DNA of 64,000 nucleotides from Oxyruncus cristatus (GCA_013399855.1 VXAY01001005.1:1-64000), one strand, 5' to 3'; positions 33,365 to 52,037 are shown, counted from the stretch's first letter. A program made the numbers and translations. Notes: a model not told the origin generated them from the sequence alone.

Positions 33365-36300
33365 CTAAAAACAAAACTGCGTCTCTTTCAATTCACAAGT
33401 TTAAACATTCATAAATCATCCTTATGGGAGCATTTTTTATTAAGACTGAAGAAAAAAGTTTACATTTAATGTTGAGATGGATAACTGAGGTAAAAAAAAA
33501 AAAACAACTCAGCTTAGTATGAGCACTATAGCCTGCAAAAAAACCATAAAACAGGACAACAGTAGGCATAATACAATACTGACCACAGTATAATATGAAA
33601 CTAGAAGCAGAAGATGAAAACAGGCCAATTAAAAACATACGGCATAAACTGTGAAGAATGTAAAGCTTAGAAACAATAGGACAAAGTTGAAAAGAAAAAA
33701 AGACGAGCAAAAATGCAAATCCATAAAACAACAAAGCACTTATTTTTTTGTCTCTATACAATAATTCAGTCCTACATCTTTTAGGAGAGTAGTCATACAT
33801 TCTCAGATCTTTAGCTCTTTGCTGTCAGCACAACAGCCTCAGTCAGGATTTTAAAAATATATTTCAAGGTAAGGATGTGCTGTGTCTTTCTGGACCTCTT
33901 CAGGTCCTCACACATGCTATGTCCTTTTCTCAATCTAAGTAAGATTCATTAAAACTTGAGATGCTTTTTTTTTCCCCTTTGAAATGCATTGTCAGAAACA
34001 TGGGTCTTACTGTGTATGTCTCCCTAAACCTTCTCTCTTCAGAATTCATGATTGTGTTTAATAATTTTTTACTCTTACAGAGCTATTTACTTCATTATCA
34101 TATAAAGATCAAGGAAGAAGTATTCAAAAGGGCTCTTCTTGTTTCTGTCACCTTCAAAGAAGAAAGAAGGAAGAAGAATTAGAGGAAAAGGAAGTTGCCA
34201 GGTAGAGCCTTCATCTGCACGTTTCTAGGGTTCCAAGCAATGCAGCTACCACCACAAGCAGAAGGACACTTCTCTTACTATGAATTTCTCCATTGCCTCA
34301 GTAACCAACCAACAGAGTAAAACTGGAAGCCTACAGCAGCAAACCAGCACACCCACACCAAAATAATGATTACCAAACTTTCTGCACAGGTAAAGAGATA
34401 AAATTAGGGCAATCTTCAACTCAGTTCGGTTTTCAGAATTGTGTATATAATGAAAAAACAAACCTGGAAATTCTGGAGAGTATCTTCTGAGAAGCCACCA
34501 TTCTGCCATCCTAAAATAATACGGTGGAGGGTGGATAAGGGAAACCTTTAATTTGCTTTCATATGGGTAAGTATGTTTTGTTTGGGGGTTGTTTTGGTTT
34601 GGTTTTGTTTGTTTGTTTTTTGGTTGATCTTCATATTTGGAAACACCCCACTTTATTCAGTTCTGGTTTTCCTTAAAACTCTCCCTGCTTTCAGTGAATG
34701 TTCTTTGAATAACACCAAGCAGCACCATCATTCTCTCTCAAATTTCTTCTAGATTTTTAGAAGAATAATATTTAAAAGTTAGGCAAACAAAAAGGAAGGT
34801 CCTCATTACTGTCCTTGTATGTCACACATGCACAGCCAGATTCTCAGAAGTACATAGCGTTGATCAAGAACAATTACAGGTTTTATCTGCCTGTTTTGAG
34901 TTGAAAATTATACCAATGAAATTCCCATGAAAGGGGATTTAGTGGGTGGATGAGCTTAATGAAAGCAGGATGAGCTTAATGAACGCAGGATGATAACTGA
35001 TTAAGGACGAGTACAACAAAGGCACTTGGCAGTATATGTTTTTATCAAGAATGTCTTCATTTCAGAGCAGTTACTCAGAGCAACACGGCTAAAAATCTTG
35101 TACAGCAAAATAAGAGCTCAGGTTTCCCCTGAAATTCCCAATGAACATTTGATTCAACCCAAACTGCTATTTCTTGTAAAAATGAACTATGCTGCTCTTG
35201 CCATGTACCAAAAGTAGATTAAGTCACTGTGATGTGCTGGAACGACACTTACATGGAAAACACATAACTTCCCATAAGATTTAAGCTTTCATTTAAAGAA
35301 AATATGAAAATGCGGTTATTAAAATTATTTTTAAAATACAAAAGTTTATTAACCTGCAAGGTAAGAGTCCAGATGATAGTTTTCAAGAAGATGTGATAAA
35401 TTTCTGTTCATTTCAATAAAACATTAATTCCAAAGTGGAGTAATGGTAATTTCAAAAATCTCTTCCAACCAGTTACCAGATACGTGCAACAACAGAATAA
35501 CTGAATTCGATGTAAAAAATTACTTTGTAGGGTTACAATCTGTCTTCAAACATAGCTAGTGAATAGCTATAGGAGGAGCAGAGGAATGAAGATATGAAGT
35601 AGCCAGTCAAGCTTATTCACAGAGGCCAAATTCAAATGGCAAATAGAAGAGGTTTCAGAGTACTGCTTCTTCTGATGAGTTTACTAATTACTAATTCTTA
35701 TCTCCTTAAAACATAAACAGAAATTTGTCAAAATTACTTGGCCTGAGTGTGCAGTTTGATTTAGTTTCCTGACTTTTCATTAGGTCACTTGCTCTCAGAC
35801 ATAAATTTGGATTATTCCTTGTAACAGCATAATTCTTGTGCTATATTTACATTAGATACAGCGGTGAAGTTTTACTATCCTTCATTTGCCTTTGTCATCT
35901 GAAAATATTTGTCCTTTAAATTTTGACTTTTGCTTTTTAAAATCTTGAAAGAGAACAGTCAAAATTTTATGTAAATACTCCTCATTTTAAAAATGTAAAC
36001 ATGTAGCCTGCCAGCAAGACTCCTCTTGTCAGTGTAATTTATGCTTCTTGCTATTCCATTTATGAGCAGTGGGACCATTGTGACCAGGAGACAGCACAGA
36101 CAGTGGAAAACCATTCTGAATTTACCAGAGATTTTGTATAGGCCTTTTATTTCTAGTAAACACTACAGAACAGCCATGGACATGATAATGACTGTGAATT
36201 TTGCCATCTCTTTCACTTCTCTAAAGAACATGGGTTTTTAAAATGTTCCTGAAGATGTAGTGGAGGACATCTGTCCAGACTTTTTTCCTGTAGAAGTAAA

Positions 36301-39300
36301 CAGGATGAAGAGTACTTGAGTTTGGTATTTATGCATCACTCTCAGATTCTCAAAAGACTGTACATGGTTTTTTGAATTAAATATATGTTCCCTGAATACA
36401 TAAAATGCTGCAATTTATACACTTAATCTAAACCCACAAACCCCACATATTTCTCCTATGCGTCCATCAGGCAGTCTCTAAACCACTATGTGCCAAACAT
36501 TGCATTTTCTAAGTAGCAGAGTACTGATATATCTATAGATTTTAATTACCTAAACTATCTATTTGGCTAGAACTCTGTTCTCTCAGTCCTCTGTCTAACA
36601 GCTGCTCACAAATCTATGGTGTTTTCTTTTTCATAGCTGTTCCTATTCTACTTTAATAATAGCAATCTTTGAGAGTTTAATCTTCTCCAGTCCATTAATA
36701 ATGTACAGATTTATTGTAGGACTTTATTCTAATATTTTACTACATGGTAGTTTATTAAATTTGTTATGGGACTTGTGATTCAATTGTGATTATTTTCATT
36801 AGAAAATAATATTATAAAACTTAGCTTTTAATTGTTAGTTCTTATAAGGGTTTTTTAATAATTTTGGGCTTTGTGTTCTATGACCGTAAAGGTAATTTGT
36901 TGTGGCTTTTTTATAGATGTTTACAGGAAGATTTATCGGTGATCTTTTTTATCTTCCATTTCTAGGGTGGCTTTGTTTTATGCCAGATTTTCTGATAATA
37001 AAAAAATATATAATATTAAGGCAAATTTATATTCATTTATTGCAATCATTCTCTATTGTATCAACTACACTAAAGCTAAAAGTAAATTATTCTATTGATA
37101 CTTTTATAATGAGAAACTCATATTAGCCTTGTTAATTTCAGAAATCATTCTTAATTTCTGTAGTTTGAAGATTTGATATGCTAATGTTTGGCCCTCTTTT
37201 CCTCTTAATAATGGAAGTGCTGATGGCATTAATATTATGTTAGTAATGATACTGTATTTTAAAAAAATTATAGAGGTGAAAGCAAAAAATATCTGGTTCT
37301 GTGGGCCATTTTCTTGGACTTCCTTGTCATTAAATCTTATATTATGTTGGGCAAATCCAACTAAATTTGGAATAGTTCATTGGCTAGCTACCTTAGTGCT
37401 CCCATAGGTATTTCCATACAAATTCATGTTGGACTTAAAAATGTAAATATATGTGGTAAAAGAAATACAGAAAGTGGGAACATATCCTGGACTGTCTGAT
37501 TTAGAATTTCTTTCATTCTCTGATTTAAAGAACTCAATATTTCTTAAGTGTCAAAAATCTTACCACAACAACTTTTAGAGTCTTCAAGACATGACTTATG
37601 TGTCAAAACAATTTTCTGCAACACTTACAGAGAAGGCAAGTAAAGTAGACTTAGCCATTTTTACATTTTTGCTAGCTTAAGCATGTTGTTTCATGCATTC
37701 ATAACCAAGAGCAACATGCCTATACTGGGCTGACAGATACAGACAGACTCCCTAATGGCTACATTTTTAAAGAAATTCCAGTGATGACAAGCAAAGTAAG
37801 CCTCTTCCTCAGCATTTCCTCTGCTAATACGGTGTATGGACATTAGCTTCCTAAGTGAACTTGGAAATTATTGAGACTTCTAAGACAACAGAACTTAGGA
37901 AAGTGTTTCTGGTTTTTTTTACAATCTCAACTGATTGCCTGTGTTTGTTGAACTGTGACTATAAATTTCACAGGACAGATGTATCTTTCTTTGATTTGAA
38001 GGGCATCTATGTATTTTCAGACATTTAAAATGTACTTGAGGTCAAAAACCTGTATTGACTTCTAAAGGAACTAAATATGATACTTTCCTATACCTTGGTA
38101 TTAGACTGGTAGACAGTTTAGAATACATTAATGTGCAATCTTTGCTACAAAGTCAAAGTAGTGATTTGACTTGGTAAGTCCTGCGCTGAGCACGGGCTGA
38201 AGAGAAAGAATGAGGGGAGCTGTCACTACTGGAGGATTTCTGAAGGAAGGCTAACACTTTGGATACATGAAAGACTTCTTTATGGAATCAGTATATCTCC
38301 TATGGCCCTTCTTTCCCTAACATGCCAGCCTGTACAACATGATTAATAAAACAGAAATGGCCATTGAAGCTGTGATTCTCACATGCATTATACATTGTTA
38401 TTTGTGATAGTTAAAACAGTTTTACTCCACAGGAAGCCTGGTACAAAAATCAAGTACTTCCTCTTCTGACACTGATCTGACCTTTCACTTCCAGGGAATA
38501 AACCTGTGCTTTGTTTAAAATGTACACTACTTACTTAGAAAGACAGTCAGTTTACCTTCTTTTAAAAAAATATTTTAAAGAAATATGGAAAAGTCTGTGT
38601 TGTTATTGTTTTCATTTTAAATATAACTTTAAACTTATATTTTATTTTTCTGTCCTGAGGAGATCATGCAGAAAAACTTTCCTTTATTTTCTTCAGTACC
38701 TGTTTCTCAGTTTCCTCTTCTTTCTGTGTATCTCTACAGAAATGGCCTTTTTCCTCCTATATTTCATGCCTTTTTTTCACTTTTTTTTTCCTACGAAGAC
38801 ATCTCTTCACATTTCTTAGATAGTGTCTCTTTCGTCTAGTCCGCTACATTCTACACCCTTGGAAAATACTACCAGAAGCCAACCACCAGAGCAATAAATG
38901 GATTAGACAAAGATTGCAATAAAATGGAACAAGACAAACTTACAAGTAAGAAAAAGTAAGTTCATCTAAGTTCATTTTTTAGAATTACCATAGAGGCTAG
39001 GCAGAGGAAAGCCTACATATATGCTTTTAGTTCATTGTGAGTTGTAGAGTTGCAAAGAATTTGACTATATAACACGCCGTGTACTCTCTAAACTTATCTC
39101 AAGGTCACCTACCTGTGGTCTTGAGAGGATGCCATGGGAGGGAGCAGCAAGACCCTGCTTCTTGCAACCCATTGAACACCAAGACATAAAGCTAGAATAA
39201 GGAAAGGTTGACAAAACTCTAGTTCAGACAAAGGAAAGAATCATGTCTCTCACTTTTCAGGACAGTTTTGCAAAATACATACCTCTGTTTTCTCAAGAGA

Positions 39301-40980
39301 GCATTTTGTTTCCTGGTGATACATATTTTCAAACCCAGACTGCCCATCCTGAGACAGCATTTGGTGACTTAGCTTGGAGCTCTTTCCCTCATCCCAAAAA
39401 TGGAGATGCCTACAAAAATCATATTTTCTTATGCATCCCAGCCTGAGTTGATCCCTCTCACTCCTGCTTCTTCGACATAACCCTAGGGTGCCATCAAATT
39501 CATCACATTTCATGATGACTTCAGAGGCCAAACCTACTTCCAAATGTGGACATACTGAATATACAAACAATGAGGAGTGAACTGGGATTTCAAAACTGTT
39601 CCAGATGTTGGCAGAAGGGCAAAACTGAGCCTGAGCTGTGACTCAACTTTATACAGGGCAGATAAAACACCAGGAACTAAATCCAATATTTTTTAAATGC
39701 CAGTGGGACTTTGGCATTGACTTCAAGGGACAGGAAGTTGAGCCAAGGCAAGTAATGTGAAAGCAAAAGTGCGGCACTCTTCGGTAGGTTTATTGTTACT
39801 GTTGTTAGGTTTAGTAATAACATTATTTCATTATTGCTATTGCATTAGCTCTTAATTAGACTAGAAATCAAGTAAGATAAGACTAGAATATATGACTAAA
39901 ATGGTACCTGAGCAATGATTAAAACACTAGTATTGATATAGAACAGTACCATGTTTGAATTTCCATTTACAAATACATATGTTCTTATCAGTATAGATGT
40001 TAGGAGATAATGTGTTTATTTTGTTTTTTGGCAGTATTAAAAATATTTTTCTTGTCACTGGGAAATGTTTTTTTCTGTATATCGTAGCAATATGATGTCC
40101 TCACTCAAAGCTTGTGCTCATGCAATTATTTCCTGTGAGTAATAGAATTATCTATGAAAAAAATACCATGTCCCTAAAATAGCACTTGCTTAGTACTCTG
40201 AATGCCGAAAATCTAGTAGTATGTTTACAAAGGTAACATTACAATTACAAGGTCATTTTAGTTGTAACTAAAATGATAACAGCGCTTTCAAGTGATGCAA
40301 ATCCATCAACGTTATCTCACATCCAATAGATTCCATTTCTGTGAAAATAGTAGGAAATGAATGTCTAAAAAGGATTTCAGAGTAGATTAATAGACAATGT
40401 CCAGACTAAGGTAGCTATCAGTTGTCTGTGTTACAGTAATGTTCAGCACAGCGTGAAAAGAGTCCGTCAATCTGCCAGAGTGCCATCACTGGCATATTCA
40501 AGCTTCTTGGCAAGATTAGGTTACGCTGTGTGATGTCTTTGATGTTGCTTTGCACATCACCAAAATACAAAAAAGCTTTTTTTCAACAGCCTAAAGAAAC
40601 ACAATTATATCAGAAGTTAGCTAAACAGCTCTAGCCACCTGGCTAAAGAGAGGAATGGGACCAGCCCTGAAGCTGAAGGTGGCTCAGGCCATAGCTCAGC
40701 CCTGGGCAGTGGGGTCCCTGAGCAGCCCTAGGCTAGGGAGCTGCAGACACAGCACAGGCACAGCCCCACAGTCCTCTGCATTGGAAGCGGTGGTGCCCAA
40801 GGTCTGGGAGGACTGAGAGCATCAACCTGATGAACTTGGCACACAGAGTAAACAATTTCTCCACTTCATTATTATTTAATCTTTTCTACAATGAACAAAT
40901 GCAATCTAGTTGCATCACACACACCAGACATTTTCACAGAGCCCCAAAGTACAATGGTTTTTAGTGACAGAAACGAAATC
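33365..40980. other. Non-coding or intronic DNA, nothing firmly recognised
   Basis: About 7.6 kb. If the minus-strand gene is complete, its N-terminal metallophosphatase exons (with D-x-H, GNHD and GGH-type motifs) should be here or in the 41770-42472 gap. I saw no GNHDFD-type block. Frames at 33393-33800, 34246-34509 and 39243-39570 are unrecognised. A T/G-rich low-complexity tract lies at 34578-34625. Confidence 0.4.
34951..34990. repeat. Tandem duplication, 20-bp unit, two copies
   Basis: TGAGCTTAATGAAAGCAGGA at 34951-34970 is followed directly by a copy with one mismatch (34971-34990), and each is preceded by GGA. Confidence 0.95.
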
Positions 40981-41436
40981 ATAGAATCATAGAATCATAT
41001 GCTGAGTTGGAAGGGACCCGTCAGGATCGAGTCAAACTCCTGGCCCTGCAGAGGACACCCCACGTATCACATCATGTTCTTGAGGGCATTGTCTGAACAC
41101 TTTTTCAACTCTGCCAAGCTTTGTGCTGTTGATCACTTCCCAGGACAGCCTGTTCCAGTGCCCAGCCATCCTCTGGGTGAAAAACTTTTTCCTGATATCC
41201 AACCTAAACCTCCCCCCATGCATCTTCATGCCATTTCCTCGAGTCCTGTCACTGGTCACCACAAAGATCAGTACCTGCCCCTCTGCTTCCCCTCACGAGG
41301 ATGTTAAAAGACCTCAATGAGGTCTCCCTCAGTCTCCTCTTCTCCAGGCAAAACAGACCAAGTGACTTTACCCGTTCCTCGTACTGCTTCCCCTCCAGAC
41401 CCTTCACCATCCCCGTGGCCCTCGTATGGACACTAA
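40981..41436 (-). mobile_element. CR1: CR1 LINE 3' fragment
   Basis: The + strand begins ATAGAATCATAGAATCATATG, followed by GTTGGAAGGGACC and the complement of the CR1 3' UTR and C-terminal coding part. It ends near GGCCCTCGTATGGACACT. It retains a moderately conserved sequence but frameshifted frames. It lies just upstream of the CpG island. Confidence 0.93.
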
Positions 41437-41519
41437 TATTTGATTAAATTTGGCAAAATTTGAGTAGTGAACCAAGTCTTTGTTAAACAGAAAGTGATTT
41501 CCAAGCACGCCTCTTGAAG

Positions 41520-42690
41520 ATGGGTATTAAATTCGGCAAATGCTGGGCGACCGGTGCCCTTACCGTCCTCGGGCGCCTTGGGCCAGCTCTAGGTGGACGT
41601 GTAGCCACCAGCGGCCTCCCGGCCACCGACGCTCTTCCTATAGGACTGAGGCGGGCGAGGCGCGGCCGCGGGCAGGCGCGCGGGGCGGTGCTCCGGCCTG
41701 TGGGGGCGGTGCTGCTGATGGTGTCAGACGCCGGCCTCCGCCGGCTCCTCCGAGCGGCTCCTGGCGGGCNNNNNNNNNNNNNNNNNNNNNNNNNNNNNNN
41801 NNNNNNNNNNNNNNNNNNNNNNNNNNNNNNNNNNNNNNNNNNNNNNNNNNNNNNNNNNNNNNNNNNNNNNNNNNNNNNNNNNNNNNNNNNNNNNNNNNNN
41901 NNNNNNNNNNNNNNNNNNNNNNNNNNNNNNNNNNNNNNNNNNNNNNNNNNNNNNNNNNNNNNNNNNNNNNNNNNNNNNNNNNNNNNNNNNNNNNNNNNNN
42001 NNNNNNNNNNNNNNNNNNNNNNNNNNNNNNNNNNNNNNNNNNNNNNNNNNNNNNNNNNNNNNNNNNNNNNNNNNNNNNNNNNNNNNNNNNNNNNNNNNNN
42101 NNNNNNNNNNNNNNNNNNNNNNNNNNNNNNNNNNNNNNNNNNNNNNNNNNNNNNNNNNNNNNNNNNNNNNNNNNNNNNNNNNNNNNNNNNNNNNNNNNNN
42201 NNNNNNNNNNNNNNNNNNNNNNNNNNNNNNNNNNNNNNNNNNNNNNNNNNNNNNNNNNNNNNNNNNNNNNNNNNNNNNNNNNNNNNNNNNNNNNNNNNNN
42301 NNNNNNNNNNNNNNNNNNNNNNNNNNNNNNNNNNNNNNNNNNNNNNNNNNNNNNNNNNNNNNNNNNNNNNNNNNNNNNNNNNNNNNNNNNNNNNNNNNNN
42401 NNNNNNNNNNNNNNNNNNNNNNNNNNNNNNNNNNNNNNNNNNNNNNNNNNNNNNNNNNNNNNNNNNNNNNNNTATTCCCATCACGTGCAGTTGCACTGTT
42501 TTTAGAGCCGCAGTCCCCGTCGGGGTGCTGCCCTGCACCCAACTCGCGGCGATTCAAAAGCTAGGCGCGCAGGGGTCGGGCTGGGTGCGGCGGTACGAGC
42601 GGGGCAGCGGCCGGGGTCGCCCGCCTTGGCAGTACTGCGGGAGCAGGAGCCCGAGCCCCAGAACATACACTGCGAAGTAGTGGAGTTGCT
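41520..42690 (+). promoter_or_regulatory. RGS7BP: CpG island with assembly gap, probable RGS7BP promoter and exon 1
   Basis: Sequence on both sides of the gap is strongly GC- and CpG-rich (for example GCGGCCGC near 41661 and GGGGCGGTGC boxes near 41683 and 41704), in sharp contrast with the AT-rich window. The gap is 703 N (41770-42472). After it, CACGTG at 42483-42488 is an E-box. The island lies about 2.5-3.4 kb upstream of RGS7BP exon 2, and the known N-terminal coding part of that protein is not in any visible base, so exon 1 most likely sits in the N stretch. A divergent promoter for the minus-strand gene is possible but not shown. Translations spanning the N run are meaningless. Confidence 0.6.
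41770..42472. other. Assembly gap, 703 N
   Basis: Unsequenced GC-rich core of the CpG island, the kind of region often lost by short-read or low-coverage methods. Confidence 0.99.
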
Positions 42691-47395
<4,705 letters not shown>

Positions 47396-47456
47396 CACAG
47401 AATAGGCTTGGAGGGGACCTCTAGCAATCATCCGGAGATCACCTAGTCCAACCGCT
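47396..47456 (-). mobile_element. CR1: CR1 3'-end remnant
   Basis: The + strand TTCACAGAATAGGCTTGGAG, then GGGACCTCTAGCAATCATC, then CACCTAGTCCAACC is the complement of an old CR1 3' UTR and tail. Very short and diverged. Confidence 0.8.
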
Positions 47457-49267
47457 ATAGACACTAGTGCATTAAATGTACTCATGACTCAGGCAGTTAA
47501 AAGAGACACCTATTTCCCTTCCTGACTCACTTGTTCTAGAAGACAAAGGAAGGTAGCAAAGAGGAAAGGTGTAAAGACTTGGAAGGAAACAAATAAGAAC
47601 AGATCCACTAGTGCTGAGAAAGGCAGCTCTGGGAAGAAAATCTGGGAATTTTGGGAAGGGAAAGAAGTGCTGAGGCAGAGATAATGCATTAGGAACAGAA
47701 CATGATAGAAGTCATGAGGACAAAAAAAGCTTTGATCATGAGCATATCAATTCTGGAATATTAGGCAGACATCAGAGTAGGACAGGGAACAATGAGAGAA
47801 AACTGCAGGTCTACCTGTAGAACAAGTACACACTGATGTGCCAACAAAAGGAGATTCAGCTATGGAAGTAAAGGAAGTGAAAGTCAAACTTATATTTTAA
47901 AATCTGAGAGAAATAAAACCAAAACCATTGTGAAAAAGATGAAGAAGTAGCAAGGAAACATAAAACCTTGTAACGTCCATACTGAACGATACCATACTGA
48001 ATTAGACCGTGTCACCCCCATCTAGCTCAAATCTGACAGCTGCTCATAGCAGAGATTTCATTAAAAAATAAGCATACAAAATCCAGGCTGTGCATAGAAT
48101 GATGCCTTCTCTCATATTTTTGCCACTACATAGGAATAAGTAAGCAAAGGTTGCAGCTGGTCAATTTGTGTCTGACAAATATGAATTCTCAGAAGATTTC
48201 AGGATTTATGTAAGTATGAAGGTCTTTTACTCAAAAAATGCTGACGTTGAATAAGGACGTCTTTACACTGTGATGTGTTTAAAATTAATTTATTAAAAAA
48301 ATACTGTTGAGAAAGGAAACTTAAAATTAAGTCTCCAAGTTAATAGGGCCTCATAGATGTTACATCCTCTTTACTTGCTTTCTTATGTATTTTTCTGGGA
48401 GAAGTAGTGAAATTTTATAAAAGGGGAATAAAGATCAGAAATAAAAATAATCTAAATTGAAATATCCTGTTTTAGTTGATGGTCTTTTAGGAATGCAAGT
48501 CAAAGTAAACCCTTCTTTCAGTGTTGGTTTTCTGAGGACTTTAGGGAAATTCCTGCTCTCATAGTAAAAGTTCTTAGTGATTTTTAATGAATTGTCTTCT
48601 GAAGAAGGTGAGTAAGTTTTGGTCCTTTTATCACATTTTCTGCTGTATTAATGTATCAGAAATTAAATATCTCAAATTATTTACATTGTGTACCCTTGCT
48701 GTATCAGTTTTCGTGGTCAAAACTGAAGAAACTACAGCAGCAAGAAAACGAATCTGCATGATTTTTTTCCAAAAGAAAAGAAATGGAAAATACTTGTAAC
48801 AACAGGAAGATGGTGGGGAGCAAATTTGTGTTTTGGAAGGGAGTCTGCTTTATGAAATCATAAAGAGTGGTGATATTTTAGAGTTCATCAAATACAGAAC
48901 CAGCTTTATAAGTGAAGTCCACTAAGTCTGGGATGTCAGTAGAAAGATAACTCTGTATTTTAAGATACAGGTTTTGCACAACTGTGCACGCACTTTTCTA
49001 AATGTTCTTTCATATTTTTAAGCACTTGATGTGCTTACATAATGTGTGGACTTGGCACAGTGAAACCAGAACTGGCAGTGTGTCTGTGGCAGTCTGATAT
49101 ATATGTAGGCAGTGGCTTTTTTGCATGAAACAAAACTGTGACGAGCTCAAGGGTGCATGGCAATGTACATCTGTGTGAGCGTAACTCTGAAACTGATTTT
49201 TCTCTGTGGTTCAGACTGCTGTTGCAATGTCTAGAATCTAAGGAGGAGTAAACCCCTACACCAATAC
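47457..49267. other. RGS7BP: RGS7BP intron 2 sequence, nothing recognised
   Basis: AT-rich. Open frames at 48587-48799 and 49035-49295 have no family match. Confidence 0.55.
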
Positions 49268-49985
49268 AGACAGGGGTCAGCCAGTTGGAAAGCATCTTTG
49301 CAGAAAAGGACCTGGTGGGTTCTGCTGAACATCAAGTTAAGCATGAGCCAGCACTGTGCCCTTGTGCAAATTGTGGGCCAACAGCCTCCTATGATACTTT
49401 AGGAAATCTTGCCAGCAGGTTGGTGGAGCTCATCCTTCACTTCTACTCAGGGCTACTGAGACTGTATCTGGAGTACTGTGTCCAGTTCTGGGCTCCCTAG
49501 AAAAGAGAAAGGGACATACCAGAACAGGTCTAGTTAAATGCCCTAAAGAGAGTTGGTTGGGAGCAAGTGGCATCCAACATACAAGGAGAGGGCAACAGAT
49601 CTGGGATTATTTAGCTTGGAGAAGAAAAGACTTGGACAGGGATCTTATCAATGTGTATAAAAATGCTTGATGGGGTAGTGTAAAGAAGACCTAGCCAGAC
49701 TATTCTCAGTGGTATCCAGTGATAGAACAGAAAGTACAACTGAAATAAAAAAAAAAAAAAACCACAAAAAATTGATTTAAACATCTTTAAACTGCTTTTT
49801 TACTGAGAGGCTGGTAGAATATTTGAACAGGTGCAGTGAGAGATTATGAAGTCTCCATCCTTGGAGATACTCAGAACTCAACTGGACATGGCCCTCAGTA
49901 ACCTACTCTAGCTGAGACTGCCTTGAGCAGGAGGCTTGGACTAGATTAGTTCTAGATGTCCTTTCCAGCTTGTGACAAAAATGAC
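49268..49985 (+). mobile_element. CR1: CR1 LINE fragment, old
   Basis: The + strand shows TTTGCAGAAAAGGACCTGGT near 49298, CCTTGTGCAAATTGTGGGCCAACAGCCTCC near 49360-49389, GGAGTACTGTGTCCAGTTCTGGG near 49471, and a 3' UTR with CTAGATTAG...TCCTTTCCAGC near 49941-49970. This is the order of a CR1 C-terminal coding part and 3' UTR. An A-rich run (49747-49770) lies inside it. It lacks the usual ATTCTATG tail. Many indels. Confidence 0.88.
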
Positions 49986-52037
49986 TGTAAATCTTCTCCT
50001 TGGCAAACTGCAAAGTTAAAGTTTCCTTATTTGACACTCATGTGCATCTGTTACTCTTACAGAATAGTTAATTAAGTTCCCCTGAGTTCAAGAAAAGTTG
50101 AGGAAGTAGACGTAGGAATCACATCCTGATTACATTCCTGTGCACAGAAATGTTACCATACCGTAGTGTTGCCTTAAGTTTTTAATTTTATGTAATTTTT
50201 ACTTTTGTTTTCCTTTGCAATATACAGTAGGATTTCTGATGTTTTCAGTAAGTATTGAATAGTAATTTCTCAGAGCTAATTAACATTAGATCTTTTCCTG
50301 AACTTGTGTTAAAACATTCTGTTGACACCCAATTGTGGCCAATTTTTTACTGAACTGTCTGAACTTTCCCGATTATGACCCTTCAAAATCATTATTTGCT
50401 GTCTAAAGCATACAAGCAAATGAAAAAGACTCCTTCAAAATATTTTACAAAGTAAGCATAAAGGAGACTCCAAGATTCTAAGTTAATAAAAGCTACATTA
50501 AGGCAGGCGTAACAGAAACCCTTTTAACTGTTTAACTTCAGATGTTAAATAAAGCACTGCTGGCAGTCAGTGTAGCTGAGCAGAGACAAAGTGCAGCAAC
50601 GCTTAGCTCAGCAGGGAAGAATTTTTATAATCATGATTCAAAACCAATGTTATGCCAGCAGATAGAGAACAAACTAGAACTCTGCCCCAGCTAGATACCA
50701 GTTGAGCAGCATTTATGGAGATCTCTGTCCTCCATAGTTGTCTTTGCAGTCACTGCCATGGTACTCCTCTAAGAGTATGTGTCAGAGGTGGGGAGTGTGA
50801 TGTTAACTCCAGTGTCCTGGAGTTCTGAATCACAAGCACTGCTGCTGGATCCTACCACTGTTAGAGTTATCATTGTTCCAGCTGCCAGATGAAAGTTAAG
50901 AACTAGTAAGTGCTTCACAGAGACTGATAATCAGAATGTGGCCTGGTAAAAGTGTACTTAAGTATCAAAAATAATGTTACGACATAAAACAAGGAAAGCA
51001 GCCAATATTCACTGCAGGAGTCAAAACTGTTACATATGATAATACCAATAACATAATGCCCTCTGAATCCGAGGTTATGTGAGTTTTTTGCTAAAATGTT
51101 GCAGGTATTTTAAACAGTAGCACTTTAAAAATCCTATAAAGTAAAAAATTTTGAGATTTTTTTCAATTCTGAAAACTGTTGGAAATGTAAAACTTCCCTT
51201 TTGCACTCTTGGGCTATACTAAAAGCATCTCAGTAAGTTATTTCCGTGTGGCAGGCTAGATCCCACAATTCTTACAATCATTTGATAGTACCTTACTCAA
51301 CAAGTTGTTCTGATGATTTAACTGTGATTGTCCAAAATGAGTAAAGTCAGGGAGATTTTTGTCTCCCTCCAAAGAAGAGCTTTCAGGATGTGGAGCATGT
51401 TCATTACCAAGCATTCTTACCATATAACGTCTCATTTTCCCTCAATCTTTACGTTCAGTTTCTGTAAACATTTCCTGTAACTTTCTTAAATGCTTAAAGT
51501 TTTCATGTGATTTCAAGCATATCTTGAAATCTACGGGCAAATTCTGACAGTGTTTGTTCTACTTTGCTTGGATCATCTTCCCTGATTTCTAAATCGAAGT
51601 AACTCTAAACTTACTAAGGACTAACTAAGGCATGATAATGCAGTAAGTATAGCATAGCTAAGTCCTTTCACAAGAGGGTAAGATGCACATGTATTTTTCT
51701 GAATAGATTCCTTTGAAAAAAAATTCTCTATTATACAACCCACATGCACCCAAAATGATGGAAAGGGACATGGAAAAGATAAGACTGTTTTCTGAGGAAT
51801 AGAGCTAAAGTGGATTCTCGTGTTAAGAATAAAATCTGTTTACTCAATTTAAGTTGCAAATTGAAAAAGAAATCATTTAAGTCAGATACCTCAAGTTCTG
51901 ATACATGAATTCAGAAAGCAAATGAGGAGAAAATAAGGTTATTTACTAAGATTATAATTCTCATAATAGCTGATCTCTACAGACTGACTTTATACTGTTT
52001 TCTTTGGAACTGTACTTTAATAGGTGTTTGGGACTTG
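49986..52037. other. RGS7BP: RGS7BP intron 2 sequence, nothing recognised
   Basis: AT-rich, with no repeat or exon that I can name. Confidence 0.55.

Noticed and set aside
33393..33800. 135-codon hydrophobic minus-strand frame next to the 33237-33364 exon
   Set aside because: It is low in complexity, has stops before the exon and no splice connection to it.
33985..34090. Minus-strand NHEF sequence, considered as the metallophosphatase GNHD motif
   Set aside because: It is followed at once by a stop and lacks the Gly and surrounding conserved residues.
41483..42680. Four long open frames of 277-388 codons over the CpG island
   Set aside because: They are open only because the 703 N are read as unknown residues. 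The visible ends are GC-rich frames on both strands without a family.
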